A DNA stretch of 64,000 nt from Alphaproteobacteria bacterium (GTDB taxonomy: Bacteria; Pseudomonadota; Alphaproteobacteria; TMED109). Under the pieces are notes generated by a model. That model did no database searches and had not been told where the DNA came from. It was given only the letters and a program-made list of their open reading frames with translations. The position numbers and the translations under genes are program-made. Each line of letters starts with the position of its first letter. Position 1 is the stretch's first letter. The DNA lies in assembly GCA_022819905.1 (NCBI GenBank), contig JAJEGJ010000089.1, forward strand, positions 1 through 64,000. The letters run 5' to 3'. Below are positions 8,300 to 18,813 of this stretch, in pieces.

Positions 8300-9124
8300 G
8301 TGAAACTGATCTCCACCTGCGCCGCAGCGTGCGCGCTGGCGTTTACCATGAGTCTGGACGCCCAAGCGGAAGACTCGCTCGACCATATCGAGGACCGCGG
8401 CGTCATCACCATCTGCGCCGATCCGTACAACTGGCCACACAGTTCTTCGACCGACTATCCACGAGGGTTTGACGTCGAGATCTTTTCGCAGATCGCCGCC
8501 AACAACGGCTGGCGCACCGAGATTTACTGGTCGAATACCGGAACCCGGGGCGGGCTTGGCAGAGCGCTGCGCAATTCGATCGCCAAAGGGCGCTGTCAGG
8601 TGTTCGCCGGTATTGCGATCCACCCGGACAACGTCGATGAAATCGGGGAAAAGGGCCTGATCTTTTCGTCTCCCTACCTCGGGCTTGCCTACATCCCGGT
8701 GGTCGACCCCGAACTCGCAAATGCCGCCACGCTTGAGGACATCGCGAAACACACCGACATCGGGGTGGCCATGTCGACGGCCATGGACGGCTATCTGATT
8801 GACAACGGCATCGAACGTGAGCTCTACCTCGGCAACCGGCGGGTCCTGGACGGTTTGCGCAACCGGGAGACCAAGGCCGCCATGGTGTGGGCACCTGCCC
8901 TCGCCATCGAACGCCGTCGGCACAAGGAATCCAACTTCTCGCTGGTTGATGGTTTTGAACCGATCGTGGGCCTCCGCTGGAACGTGGGCGCCGCCATCCC
9001 GCAAAGTGAAACCCGCTTGATCGAACTGGTCAATGCCGAGTTGGCGAACATGCTGGCCGACGGCACCATCGAGTCGATTGTCACCGGCTACCAGATTCCC
9101 TACTACGCACCGTTCCCTGGCTGA
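8300..9124 (+). CDS. xoxJ: XoxJ-like periplasmic solute-binding protein
   Basis: This is a 274-residue periplasmic binding protein of the MxaJ/XoxJ family found beside PQQ-dependent alcohol dehydrogenases; the family is thought to bind or activate XoxF. The start is GTG at 8300, followed by a signal peptide ending AQAED. The bilobed binding-protein fold starts with the family signature GVITICADPYNWP and continues with GFDVEIF and later GLRWNVGAAIP. It lies 112 bases after xoxF, past the terminator, and 16 bases before xoxG, so xoxJ and xoxG are likely co-transcribed. Identification rests on family pattern plus context. Confidence 0.88.
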   Translation: MKLISTCAAACALAFTMSLDAQAEDSLDHIEDRGVITICADPYNWPHSSSTDYPRGFDVEIFSQIAANNGWRTEIYWSNTGTRGGLGRALRNSIAKGRCQVFAGIAIHPDNVDEIGEKGLIFSSPYLGLAYIPVVDPELANAATLEDIAKHTDIGVAMSTAMDGYLIDNGIERELYLGNRRVLDGLRNRETKAAMVWAPALAIERRRHKESNFSLVDGFEPIVGLRWNVGAAIPQSETRLIELVNAELANMLADGTIESIVTGYQIPYYAPFPG

Positions 9125-9140
9125 CGCTGCCGTTGCCCGG

Positions 9141-9620
9141 ATGAATTCCATGCACCCTCTATCCCTACGCCGAGCCTCTCTCCTTCTCGTCTGCGTGTTC
9201 GCGGCCTTTGTGCTGCTGGCGCAGACCGCGAACGCCGCCGAAGACCTTGGCTACGGCGGCGAAGACGACATCGAGAACCCGCTGGAAGGCGATGCCGCGG
9301 CCATCGAGCACGGCAAGGAGCGGTACGGAGCGAGGTGTGGGTTCTGTCACGGCAGCCGCGGCATCGGGGCGAAGGGTCCGTGCCTGAGCTGCAACAAGTT
9401 CAAGGCGGGCGGGGGCAGGAATCTCGACATCTATTCCGTGATCGCCGCGGGCCTCACGATCAACGGCCGCCCCACCCAGATGGGTGGCTTCTCGCGGACC
9501 CTCTCAGACGATGACATCTGGTCCATCATTGCCTACTTGCGAAAAGAGTACAAGGACCGGCTCGCCAGGGGCGAGTTCGAAGAAGGCTACAACCCGGTGG
9601 CGGAAGAGGCCCAGCGGTAG
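9141..9620 (+). CDS. xoxG: XoxG-like cytochrome c
   Basis: This is the probable electron acceptor of XoxF, a 159-residue periplasmic monoheme cytochrome c. A signal peptide ends at ANAAE. The heme motif is CGFCH at residues 66-70, and a likely axial methionine is Met114 (TQMGGF). A second cysteine pair, Cys81 and Cys84 in GPCLSC, is not a heme site because no histidine follows; it could form a disulfide or bind a metal. The start ATG at 9141 was preferred; ATG 9150 is possible. It is the last gene of the xoxFJG group and ends 91 bases before a convergent gene. Confidence 0.87.
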   Translation: MNSMHPLSLRRASLLLVCVFAAFVLLAQTANAAEDLGYGGEDDIENPLEGDAAAIEHGKERYGARCGFCHGSRGIGAKGPCLSCNKFKAGGGRNLDIYSVIAAGLTINGRPTQMGGFSRTLSDDDIWSIIAYLRKEYKDRLARGEFEEGYNPVAEEAQR

Positions 9621-9670
9621 CCGCCAGACCGGCCCGAGTGGCCGGCGCGCACCGACCACACGCGTGCCTC

Positions 9671-9698
9671 GAGCCCGCAGCCGGACGGTTGCGGGCTC
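9671..9698. terminator. Hairpin between convergent xoxG and vWA genes
   Basis: A perfect 9-bp GC-rich stem (9671-9679 with 9690-9698) lies between the ends of two convergent genes. There is no T run on either strand, so intrinsic termination would be weak; the position still suggests a transcript-end structure. Confidence 0.45.
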
Positions 9699-9711
9699 AG
9701 TGAGCCTCGAA

Positions 9712-10434
9712 TTATCGCAATGCGGCGGTGGTGCGTCGGTCCGGCGGCTCATCGATGGCGATGGGCAGGCCGATCTCCCGAAGCAGCTTCTGCTGGATTG
9801 ACGCGGCGAAATCCCGATAGTCGTCGGCCACCATCAGGAACGCACCCGCGCCGCCAATGACGCTGTGCTCGAAGTAGTCGTCGAGAAACGGCTCCTCGTT
9901 CAGGATCGCGAGGCCGTTGACCGTGACCCCCTGCTCGATCGCCTCGTCGCGCAGTGACATGGGATGGACGCCGTTGTTGGCCCGGCCGTCACCCGAGACA
10001 TCGATCACCTGACGGTTGCCCTCGAAACCGTTGGTCGCCAGCTCCCCCATGGCGAACTCGATCGCGCCGGCGATGGAGGTCTGTCCGCCGGGAATTGCCC
10101 GTGGCGCCTCCCGCAGTTCACGCGCGTATGCGACGGCATCCGCAGCACTCCGAATGACGCGCCATCCGGTAACCGGCGCCTGTTCACGGTTGTCTGACCA
10201 CTGCATCACGAGCACTGCCAATCCACCCGGCCCAAGCGAACGGATCGCGTCGAGCACCGAGGGGTTTCGGAACGCGGCGGCAATTCCTCCCATCTGCAGC
10301 CGGTACTCGTTCTCGTCGACGCTCGAAGAGACATCGACCGCAATGATCAGCTCCATGTCGACCGGTTCAGCCGTGACGGCATGTCCAGCTGCCGTCAGGG
10401 TCATGACGGCCAGGAAACCCCACAGGTGCTTCAT
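9712..10434 (-). CDS. DUF1194 / von Willebrand factor A domain secreted protein
   Basis: This is a 240-residue exported vWA-domain protein of the DUF1194 type. A signal peptide (start MKHLWGF, cleavage near VTAEP) leads into the vWA fold with an intact metal-ion-dependent adhesion site, DVSSS at 34-38. Later segments GGQTSIAGAI and VSGDGRANNG supply the remaining MIDAS positions. The start ATG at 10434 overlaps the stop of the upstream HEAT-repeat gene (ATGA), so the two are one unit. Its biochemical role is unknown. Calcium-type methanol dehydrogenase operons carry vWA proteins (MxaC, MxaL) for enzyme maturation, and this pair faces xoxFJG, so a similar assembly role is possible but is inference. 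Confidence 0.8.
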   Translation of the reverse strand: MKHLWGFLAVMTLTAAGHAVTAEPVDMELIIAVDVSSSVDENEYRLQMGGIAAAFRNPSVLDAIRSLGPGGLAVLVMQWSDNREQAPVTGWRVIRSAADAVAYARELREAPRAIPGGQTSIAGAIEFAMGELATNGFEGNRQVIDVSGDGRANNGVHPMSLRDEAIEQGVTVNGLAILNEEPFLDDYFEHSVIGGAGAFLMVADDYRDFAASIQQKLLREIGLPIAIDEPPDRRTTAALR

Positions 10435-11804
10435 CGGGCTACCGGGCCATCCGCACCAAGAGTCGCCAATGCCCAAGCCGCGGCCAGGCGAACTTCCTCG
10501 GCCTGATCGTCCAGCGCGGTGTGAAGGGCACCAGTCGCCTGAACGGCGCCGACGCTGCCCAACGCTTCGGCCGCAAGTGCTCGAATCTCCGGCTGACCCG
10601 CACCCAGGTGAGGCAGTAGGTACGCGGCGGCATCGGCGGCGATCGGGCCGAGCTCGACGATGGTGGCCAGCACGCCTGGCAGCAAGAGCGGATCACCGTA
10701 CTCCAGGACGATGGTGAGTTCGGGCAAAGCGTCAGATCCCACGTTTCGCAGCGCCTGGATGACCGCCCATCGGACGTTGTCATCGGGGTCCGCCAGCGCC
10801 GAGACCAGCTCCGGAACCAAGTCAGAGACGGCCTCCGAACCCATTCCCCCCACCGCATCGGCCGCGGCCCGCCGGATCCGCGACTCCGGGTCTCGCAGCA
10901 GCGGCGCCACCTGATGTGCACCTGACCGCCCTTCCTCACCCAGATCGGCAAACCCCTTGACCGCCTCGTACCGCACCCGCGGGTCAGGATCGCCAACGAA
11001 CTCGCCGAACACCCTCAGGGCAGCCTCCACGATGGCGCGGCGGAGCGACGGATATCCCCGTAGACGTTCGGCCGATGTCATCGCTTTCGGCCAGATTTGC
11101 GCCTGCGGATCGGTAAGCCAGCCGGACTCGCCGGGCCAGTTCCGGTCCCCGGCAATGCGGCGAAGGCAAAGCAATGCAGCGGCGCGCAACTCCGGATCGG
11201 GGTCTCCCGCGAACGGCGTGATGCGGGGCACTGCCACCCCGGCGCGGGCGCCGTGGCCGGCCAGAGCCTTCAGCGCGCTCAGCTTCTTGCCGCGGTCTGG
11301 GTCGTCCAGCACTTGCATCAACGCCGCCACTGCCACCGGTCCCATCTTGCCCAGCGTCGAAGCTGCAGAACCTCGAACTGCCGGGTCAGGATCGTCCAAC
11401 ATCTCCACCAGTGCCGGCGTGGCTACTACCGCCTTGAGGCCAAAGCTCTCCATCGCACCCGCCGCGGCCCACCGAATTTCCGGGTGCGGATCATCAAGCA
11501 GTTCAATCAGGGCGGTAACGGTCACGTTGGCCTGACCGCTGATGCGTTCGAGCGCGCGAATGGCCCGGATGCGCACCAGGTGATCCGAGTCGTGCAGCGC
11601 CGACACGATCAGGGCGTCGATGGCGGTATTGGCGTTGGATCCGAGTTCACCAAGTCGGATTGCGGCCCCGGCGCGCTCGGCGGCGGTGGCCGCTTGCAGC
11701 TCGGAAACCAAGGCCGAGACCTCGTCGAGCGTCGCCGCACGCAGCGGCCACGCGGCAACAAGTGCTGCGGCAAGGGGCAGCAGGGCCCAGACAGCTCGAG
11801 GCAC
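10431..11804 (-). CDS. Secreted HEAT-repeat protein
   Basis: This is a 457-residue exported protein made almost wholly of HEAT/PBS-lyase-type repeats. A signal peptide (WALLPLAAALVAAWPLRA) is followed by about ten helical repeats carrying the recurrent D-D-P-D/x-x-V-R-x-A-A pattern, for example LDDPHPEIRWAAAGAM, LDDPDPAVRGSAAS and LADPDDNVRWAVI. Such solenoids are protein-binding scaffolds; no catalytic motif is visible. Around residues 210-250 the repeat is interrupted by a different segment containing GYPSLRRAIVEAALRVFGEF. It is first in a two-gene unit with the vWA protein and overlaps it by 4 bases. The partner is unknown; periplasmic XoxF or the vWA protein are candidates from position only. 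Confidence 0.8.
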   Translation of the reverse strand: MPRAVWALLPLAAALVAAWPLRAATLDEVSALVSELQAATAAERAGAAIRLGELGSNANTAIDALIVSALHDSDHLVRIRAIRALERISGQANVTVTALIELLDDPHPEIRWAAAGAMESFGLKAVVATPALVEMLDDPDPAVRGSAASTLGKMGPVAVAALMQVLDDPDRGKKLSALKALAGHGARAGVAVPRITPFAGDPDPELRAAALLCLRRIAGDRNWPGESGWLTDPQAQIWPKAMTSAERLRGYPSLRRAIVEAALRVFGEFVGDPDPRVRYEAVKGFADLGEEGRSGAHQVAPLLRDPESRIRRAAADAVGGMGSEAVSDLVPELVSALADPDDNVRWAVIQALRNVGSDALPELTIVLEYGDPLLLPGVLATIVELGPIAADAAAYLLPHLGAGQPEIRALAAEALGSVGAVQATGALHTALDDQAEEVRLAAAWALATLGADGPVAR

Positions 11805-12341
11805 GGCAGTTCAACGAATGGGAGGACGTGGTCGCATCATTCCAATCCCGCGCGGCTCCGTCAAACGTCGATTCCGCCTCCCTGCCCCGTTCCGTGTCCC
11901 TACCGGGCGTCCAGATCGGTCGCTGGCCGACTGCAGACCGACGGAGGCCGGTACGCCGTGGGGCCCCGCCTTGCGTCCGGGCTCGCCGAGGAAACTTCAG
12001 TGCGAGCGAACCGCGCCGAATACCGCAATTGGGTTATGGCCGGGACGCTCAGGAAAGCCCGCGCCTCGCGCATCCAGGTCGCGACTTCAGAGGTCGATAC
12101 ATTCCCGTCTGAAGGCAATGGCTCATGTTCGTGTAACAGAGCGGGGTGCAGGTTCAGCCCCTGATGGCACGGGACTGCCCGGACGAACTTCATGCCGCAG
12201 ATGACCGGACGAAGCTGGCGTTTCAGGTGTTCAGGCCTGGCTGACATTCGGCGCCCTTGCCGGAAGGCCGTGCACACCCAGCCTGCGTGTGTAGGGTGCA
12301 GGTTCGCATCAGCAGCGCTATCCACCCGGAACTCCTGACCG
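11805..12341. other. Intergenic region between divergent HEAT-repeat and enoyl-CoA hydratase genes
   Basis: About 540 bases lie between two divergent genes. I see no ORF with domain signatures here; the frames present are low-complexity, Arg-rich readings. A 12-base direct repeat (GGGTGCAGGTTC at 12144-12155 and 12294-12305, exactly 150 bases apart) is the only pattern noted. Promoters for both flanking genes must lie here, but I could not pick convincing boxes. Confidence 0.4.
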
Positions 12342-13172
12342 ATGGACCACCCAACGCCGACCGACGCTCCCGCCGTCTCGGAATGCACCCTCGAATTTCA
12401 CGGCCGCGCCGCCGTGCTCGCGTTTGACCGCCACGACGTGCGAAACGCGCTCACCGGCACGAAGATCCTCGAGGACTTGCTGGCCGTGGCGGCCTGGATC
12501 AACCAATCGCGTGCGATATCAGTGCTGGTGCTGACGGGAAACGGTAGTGCATTCTCGGCCGGCGGCAACGTCAAGGACATGCGCGATCGGTCCGGCGACT
12601 TCGAAGGCCCCGTGCAGGACGTCGAACATGCGTACCGGCATGGCATTCAGCGGATGCCGCGTGCCATCTTCGACCTCGACATACCAGTGATCGCCGCCGT
12701 GAACGGTCCTGCGATCGGTGCCGGCTGCGACCTCGCGTGCATGTGCGACATCCGGATCGGCGGCGAGTCGGCTCGTTTCGCGGAGAGCTTCGTGAATCTC
12801 GGCATCATTCCCGGGGACGGAGGCGCATGGTTCCTGCCGCGTGCCGTCGGGACCCAGAGGGCGGCCGAGATGACGTTTACCGGACGCATGGTGGAGGCCG
12901 ACGAGGCTCTCGCCATCGGTCTGCTGCTTGAGGTGGTGCCGGACGACGAGCTTCGGGACCGGGCGCTGGCGCTTGCAGCCGCGGTTGCAGCCAAGCCCCC
13001 CGTGACGCTGCGCTATGCCAAGCGGCTCCTGCGGATGGCGCAGTCGATGCCGCTTGACCAGTTCCTAGACACCTGCGCCGTGTATCAGGGCGTGGCTCAC
13101 CAGACGCACGACCATCACGAGGCGCTGGCGGCCTTCTTCGAGAAACGTCCGGGGATCTATCGGGGACGCTGA
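12342..13172 (+). CDS. Enoyl-CoA hydratase/isomerase (crotonase) family protein
   Basis: This is a 276-residue cytosolic crotonase-fold protein acting on an acyl-CoA thioester. Both oxyanion-hole segments are visible (SAGGNVKDM and AIGAGCDLA), together with the helical CoA-binding pattern and the C-terminal HHEALAAFFEKR tail typical of the family. In the segment FAESFVNLGIIPGDGG the position that is Glu144 in true enoyl-CoA hydratases appears to be Phe, while an Asp sits in the GDGG turn. It may therefore be an isomerase, dehalogenase-like or other family member and not a classical hydratase. It stands alone and ends beside a tRNA on the other strand. Confidence 0.85.
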   Translation: MDHPTPTDAPAVSECTLEFHGRAAVLAFDRHDVRNALTGTKILEDLLAVAAWINQSRAISVLVLTGNGSAFSAGGNVKDMRDRSGDFEGPVQDVEHAYRHGIQRMPRAIFDLDIPVIAAVNGPAIGAGCDLACMCDIRIGGESARFAESFVNLGIIPGDGGAWFLPRAVGTQRAAEMTFTGRMVEADEALAIGLLLEVVPDDELRDRALALAAAVAAKPPVTLRYAKRLLRMAQSMPLDQFLDTCAVYQGVAHQTHDHHEALAAFFEKRPGIYRGR

Positions 13173-13180
13173 CGCCCACG

Positions 13181-13257
13181 TGGTGGGCCCGGCAGGACTC
13201 GAACCTGCAACCTAACCGTTATGAGCGGTCAGCTCTGACCAATTGAGCTACGGGCCC
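13181..13257 (-). tRNA. tRNA with CAT anticodon, probably tRNA-Ile2
   Basis: The reverse strand folds as a complete cloverleaf. The 7-bp acceptor stem starts GGGCCCG, the D arm reads GCTCAATTGGTCAGAGC, the anticodon stem-loop has loop CTCATAA, and the T arm contains GGTTCGAGTCC. The 3' end has discriminator A with an encoded CCA (13181-13183). CAT can be Met or, after lysidine modification, Ile. C4-G69 and C5-G68 pairs in the acceptor stem are known TilS determinants and differ from elongator tRNA-Met, which favours tRNA-Ile2. The 5' end is 12 bases after the rpoD stop on the same strand, so it is probably processed from the rpoD transcript. Confidence 0.93.
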
Positions 13258-13269
13258 GGCGCCAATCGT

Positions 13270-15125
<1,856 letters not shown>

Positions 15126-15129
<4 letters not shown>

Positions 15130-16979
15130 GGCTGTGACTGGCTCCACGGGATCTCATGGTCGGGCCCTGACGGAACAGCCTGGTTTGCCGTCGCCGACGG
15201 AGGGGGGTCGTTGCGGTGCACCCAGGCAAGCTGGACGTCTACGGCGGCCTCCCAGCCCGCAAGCGCTGCGTCGAGCCCGCTGTCAGGGAGCACAAACGGT
15301 TCCACTACGTGGCGGCTATCCCAACGGCTGGACGGCGCTCCCTCGTCAACGAGTCCGGCCAAGCCGCGGCTTTCCAGCCACGGACGGACGCTCGACGGGT
15401 CTACGGGGTCGCTGTGTGCGTGTCTATTTAGGAGTTCGGTGCGCACTGCGTCAAGGTCCGGGACCGCTCGAAACGGCACTTCGGCAAACTTTTCCTCGAC
15501 GCGGTCCAGAAGCCCAGGCACGTTGATGACGGCCTGCACGATGGACCGCTCACGGCGCGCGGCTCCCTGGTTCGGTTGCCCAGCCTGGTGACGCTCGCTC
15601 ACCAGCCGATCAGGGCCGCGGGCGGCAAAGCGTTCGCGCAAACTCGTTGGCTGGCCGGCCCGGCGCCGCGCGGGCGCATCGGCCGGCCTGCGGATCTCCA
15701 GTGTGCCCTGGCAGGCCTGCTGGTAGCGGCGCGCGAACTCTTCGTGGTACGCGTCCCGAACTGCCCCGTCCTCGATCTCCTGCACCAGGCGGTTCAGCCG
15801 CTCCTGAAAATGTACCTTGCGTTCCGGGGTATCGAGCGATTCCCGGGCAAACTCGGTTTGCCAGGCTAGGTCGACCAGCGGCAGAGCATCGGCCACCACT
15901 TCGCGGAACGCGTCAGCGCCTCGATCACGCACCAGCGAATCGGGGTCTTCGCCCGCCGGCAGGAACGCGAAGCGCAGGGATCGACCGGCCCCGAGCATCG
16001 GCAGAACGTTCTCCATGGCGCGAATGGCGGCCGCCCGCCCGGCATCGTCTCCATCCATGCAGAGCACCGGTTCCTCGTGCAGCTGCCACGCCACGCGGAT
16101 CTGCTCGCTCGTGAGGGCCGTTCCCAGGGGCGCAACTGCCGCCTCGAAGCCCTGCGTGGACAGGCCGATCACGTCCATGTAGCCCTCCACGACGTAGAGG
16201 GCGCCGGCTGCCCGCACGGCCTGGCGGGCCTGATGAAGATTGTACAGGGTGCGGCCTTTCTCGAACACAAGGGTCTCCCTTGAATTCAAATACTTGGCCG
16301 GAGCCTTGGGGTCGAGCGCGCGGGCGCCGAAGGCCACGATGTCGCCTAGGCGGTCGGCGATTGGAAACATCACCCGGTCGCGAAAGAACGGGTACGAGCG
16401 GCCGCGGTCATCGTGGACGAGAAGACCGGCATCGATCTGCGCCTCGGGGGAAACGCCGGCCGCCCGCAATTGCTTGATAAGACCGCTGCCGTGGCGCGGG
16501 GCGTAGCCGAGCCGGAACGCCTTCGCCACCGGCCCCCGGATTCCGCGCGACGAGAGGTACTTCCGCGCTGCGCCGCCGCCAGGTGCGCGGAGTTCGGCCT
16601 CGAAGATTCCCTGGGCCGCTTCAAGCGCCTCGCGTGCGTGCCGTCGACGACGCTCGCGCGCCGGATTGGTCCGGCCACCGGTCCGGGGCACCTCCATGCC
16701 GGCCTGCGCCGCCACTTTCCGCACCGCGTCCATGAACGGAAGGTTCTCGATCCCCATCACGAAATTGACAGCAGTACCGGACGCCTTGCAGCCGAAACAG
16801 TGGTAGAGGCCCTTGGTCTCGTCGACGTGAAACGACGGGGTCTTTTCGTCGTGGAACGGACAAAGCCCCTTGTGCCGCCCCGCCCCGGCCGCCTTCAGCC
16901 GAACAGTCTGGCCGACAATGGCGGCCAGGGGAGCGCGGGACTTCAGTTCCTCGAGGAAGCTGTCCGGAAGTCGCGCCAC
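15126..16979 (-). CDS. dnaG: DNA primase DnaG
   Basis: DnaG makes RNA primers at the replication fork. The 617-residue protein has the CHC2 zinc finger (Cys40, His43, Cys61, Cys64; [15 protein letters not shown]), the RNA polymerase core with TOPRIM motifs ([10 protein letters not shown] and [10 protein letters not shown]), and a C-terminal helicase-binding region that is divergent, as is usual. The length matches the family. It ends overlapping rpoD and starts 12 bases after the GatB/YqeY-type gene, so yqeY-dnaG-rpoD form one operon. Confidence 0.97.
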
Positions 16980-16991
16980 AACCCGCCCGGC

Positions 16992-17462
16992 TCAGGCCTC
17001 GAGCCGTCGCCGGGCTTCGCGCCGGGCCCGGGCCAAGTCCTCGGCGTTGGTGCAGATCTTGCGTAGCTCCGCCATCGTTCTGCCCAGGTCCCGGATGGAA
17101 CGCGCCTGCGCTGCACCAAGGGCCCGCTCAACCGCCAGCGCCATCTCGGATTCATTCATCGGCTCGGGCAGGTATTCGGCCAGCACTGCCCGCTCCGCCC
17201 GCCGCAACTCGCGGACCTGGGCGTTGCCCTCCACGCCGCTGCCGGCCCCGGCAGCTGCCTCTTCGGAATGACAGTGCAGGCGCTTGATCAAGTCACGAAT
17301 GGCGGCATCATCCAGGCCAGTCTCTCCATCCGGCAGGTCGGCTTCCGCGTCATCGATCGCGGCAAGCACGAGCCGAAGCGTCGCGACCCGCGCGCGATCC
17401 TGCGCACGCACAGCGGCCTTGAGATCGGCGCGCAGGCGTCCGCGAACATTCGTTTGAAGCAT
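16992..17462 (-). CDS. GatB/YqeY domain-containing protein
   Basis: This is a 156-residue YqeY-family protein, a stand-alone version of the tail domain of the amidotransferase subunit GatB. It is thought to bind tRNA or assist amidation, but the precise role is not established. The N-terminal part (LKAAVRAQDRARVATLRLVLAAI) and the C-terminal helical bundle (LGRTMAELRK, the conserved GxxMG-like site here GRTMAEL) support the family. The start ATG at 17462 follows a 175-bp divergent region shared with carA. A TATAAT box on the minus strand at 17515-17520 could be its -10 element. Placement before dnaG-rpoD is common in alphaproteobacteria. Confidence 0.88.
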   Translation of the reverse strand: MLQTNVRGRLRADLKAAVRAQDRARVATLRLVLAAIDDAEADLPDGETGLDDAAIRDLIKRLHCHSEEAAAGAGSGVEGNAQVRELRRAERAVLAEYLPEPMNESEMALAVERALGAAQARSIRDLGRTMAELRKICTNAEDLARARREARRRLEA

Positions 17463-17637
17463 GGTGAGGCGGCCCACAACTTCCAGCGCCCGGAGGCGAC
17501 GGCCCGAACCCCGCATTATACAGGTAGCCGCGAACCAGCGCTCAGCGCATGCATTGTCTGCTGAACCGTCTTGCATTTTCTGTTGCCGCCCGTAGTTTCT
17601 TGGCAATCCCGGATGGTCCGGGGCACCCTGGAAATCG

Positions 17638-18813
17638 ATGACCCAGCCCGGATCTCCCCCCCGAGTTCCCGGACGCGCGGAATCGGGGATTCTGGTGCTC
17701 GCCGACGGTACCGTATTCCGGGGCCGCGGGTGGGGCAAAACCGGCCGCGCCGTTGGCGAGGTGTGTTTCAACACCTCGATGTCCGGCTATCAGGAAGTGA
17801 TGACTGACCCGAGCTACGCGGGCCAGATCATCACGTTCACGTTCCCGCACATCGGGATCGTCGGTTGCAACGCGACCGATCACGAAGCCGCATCCCCGGC
17901 CGCGCGTGGGGCCATCTTCCGGGCCGATCCCACGCCGCCCTCGAACTGGCGAAGCGAGCAGCCGCTTGACGCCTGGCTGCGGCTGGCCGGAATCGTGGGC
18001 CTTTCCGGCATCGACACGCGCGCTCTGACCCTCCGGATCCGCGCGGGCGGCGCGCCCGCAGGCGTGATCGCACACGAGCCGGACGGAGCCTTCGACGTCG
18101 AACAGCTGGCCAGCCAGGCCGCCGCGTGGCCCGGGCTCGCGGGCATGGACCTCGCCAGCGAGGTCACGTGTCGCAAGCCGTACACGTGGACCGACGGGCT
18201 ATGGCCCGGGCTCGGGCGAACCCCGGTTCCGGCCGCGGACGCGGTACCCATTGTTGCCGTCGACTACGGGGTCAAGCACAACATCCTCAGACTCCTGGTC
18301 GATCGGGGGCTGACGCCGACCGTGGTGCCGGCGACCGAGCCGGCCGACGCAATCCTCGCCCGCCGTCCGGCAGGGATCTTTCTCTCGAACGGACCGGGCG
18401 ACCCGGCGGCGACCGCGGAGTACGCGGTGCCCATCATCCGCAGGTTGATCGACTCCGGGCTGCCGCTATTTGGAATCTGCCTGGGGCACCAGTTGCTGGC
18501 GCACGCGCTGGGCGCGCACACCGAGAAAATGCACCAGGGGCACCGGGGCGCCAACCAGCCGGTGCTCGACCAGGCGACTGGCAAGGTCGAGATCACGAGT
18601 CAGAACCACGGATTCGTGGTCTGCCGCGAAGCACTCCCGGAAACGGTGGAAGAGACCCACACGTCCTTGTTCGACGGGTCCATCGAGGGCATTCGCCTGC
18701 GCGGGCGCGCGGTATCCGGGGTCCAGTACCACCCGGAGGCCTCGCCCGGTCCGCGCGACTCCGCCTACCTGTTCGATCGCTTTCGGTCGCAGATCGTCGA
18801 GGGGGCAGCCTGA
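17638..18813 (+). CDS. carA: Carbamoyl-phosphate synthase small subunit CarA
   Basis: CarA hydrolyses glutamine and channels ammonia to CarB for carbamoyl phosphate, the precursor of arginine and pyrimidines. The 391-residue protein has the N-terminal CPSase small-subunit domain (FNTSMSGYQEVMTDPSY) and a class I glutamine amidotransferase domain with catalytic Cys281 in FGICLGHQ, plus His365 and Glu367 in YHPEASPGP. The stop (TGA, 18811-18813) is immediately followed by the carB ATG. It is divergent from yqeY. Confidence 0.97.
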   Translation: MTQPGSPPRVPGRAESGILVLADGTVFRGRGWGKTGRAVGEVCFNTSMSGYQEVMTDPSYAGQIITFTFPHIGIVGCNATDHEAASPAARGAIFRADPTPPSNWRSEQPLDAWLRLAGIVGLSGIDTRALTLRIRAGGAPAGVIAHEPDGAFDVEQLASQAAAWPGLAGMDLASEVTCRKPYTWTDGLWPGLGRTPVPAADAVPIVAVDYGVKHNILRLLVDRGLTPTVVPATEPADAILARRPAGIFLSNGPGDPAATAEYAVPIIRRLIDSGLPLFGICLGHQLLAHALGAHTEKMHQGHRGANQPVLDQATGKVEITSQNHGFVVCREALPETVEETHTSLFDGSIEGIRLRGRAVSGVQYHPEASPGPRDSAYLFDRFRSQIVEGAA

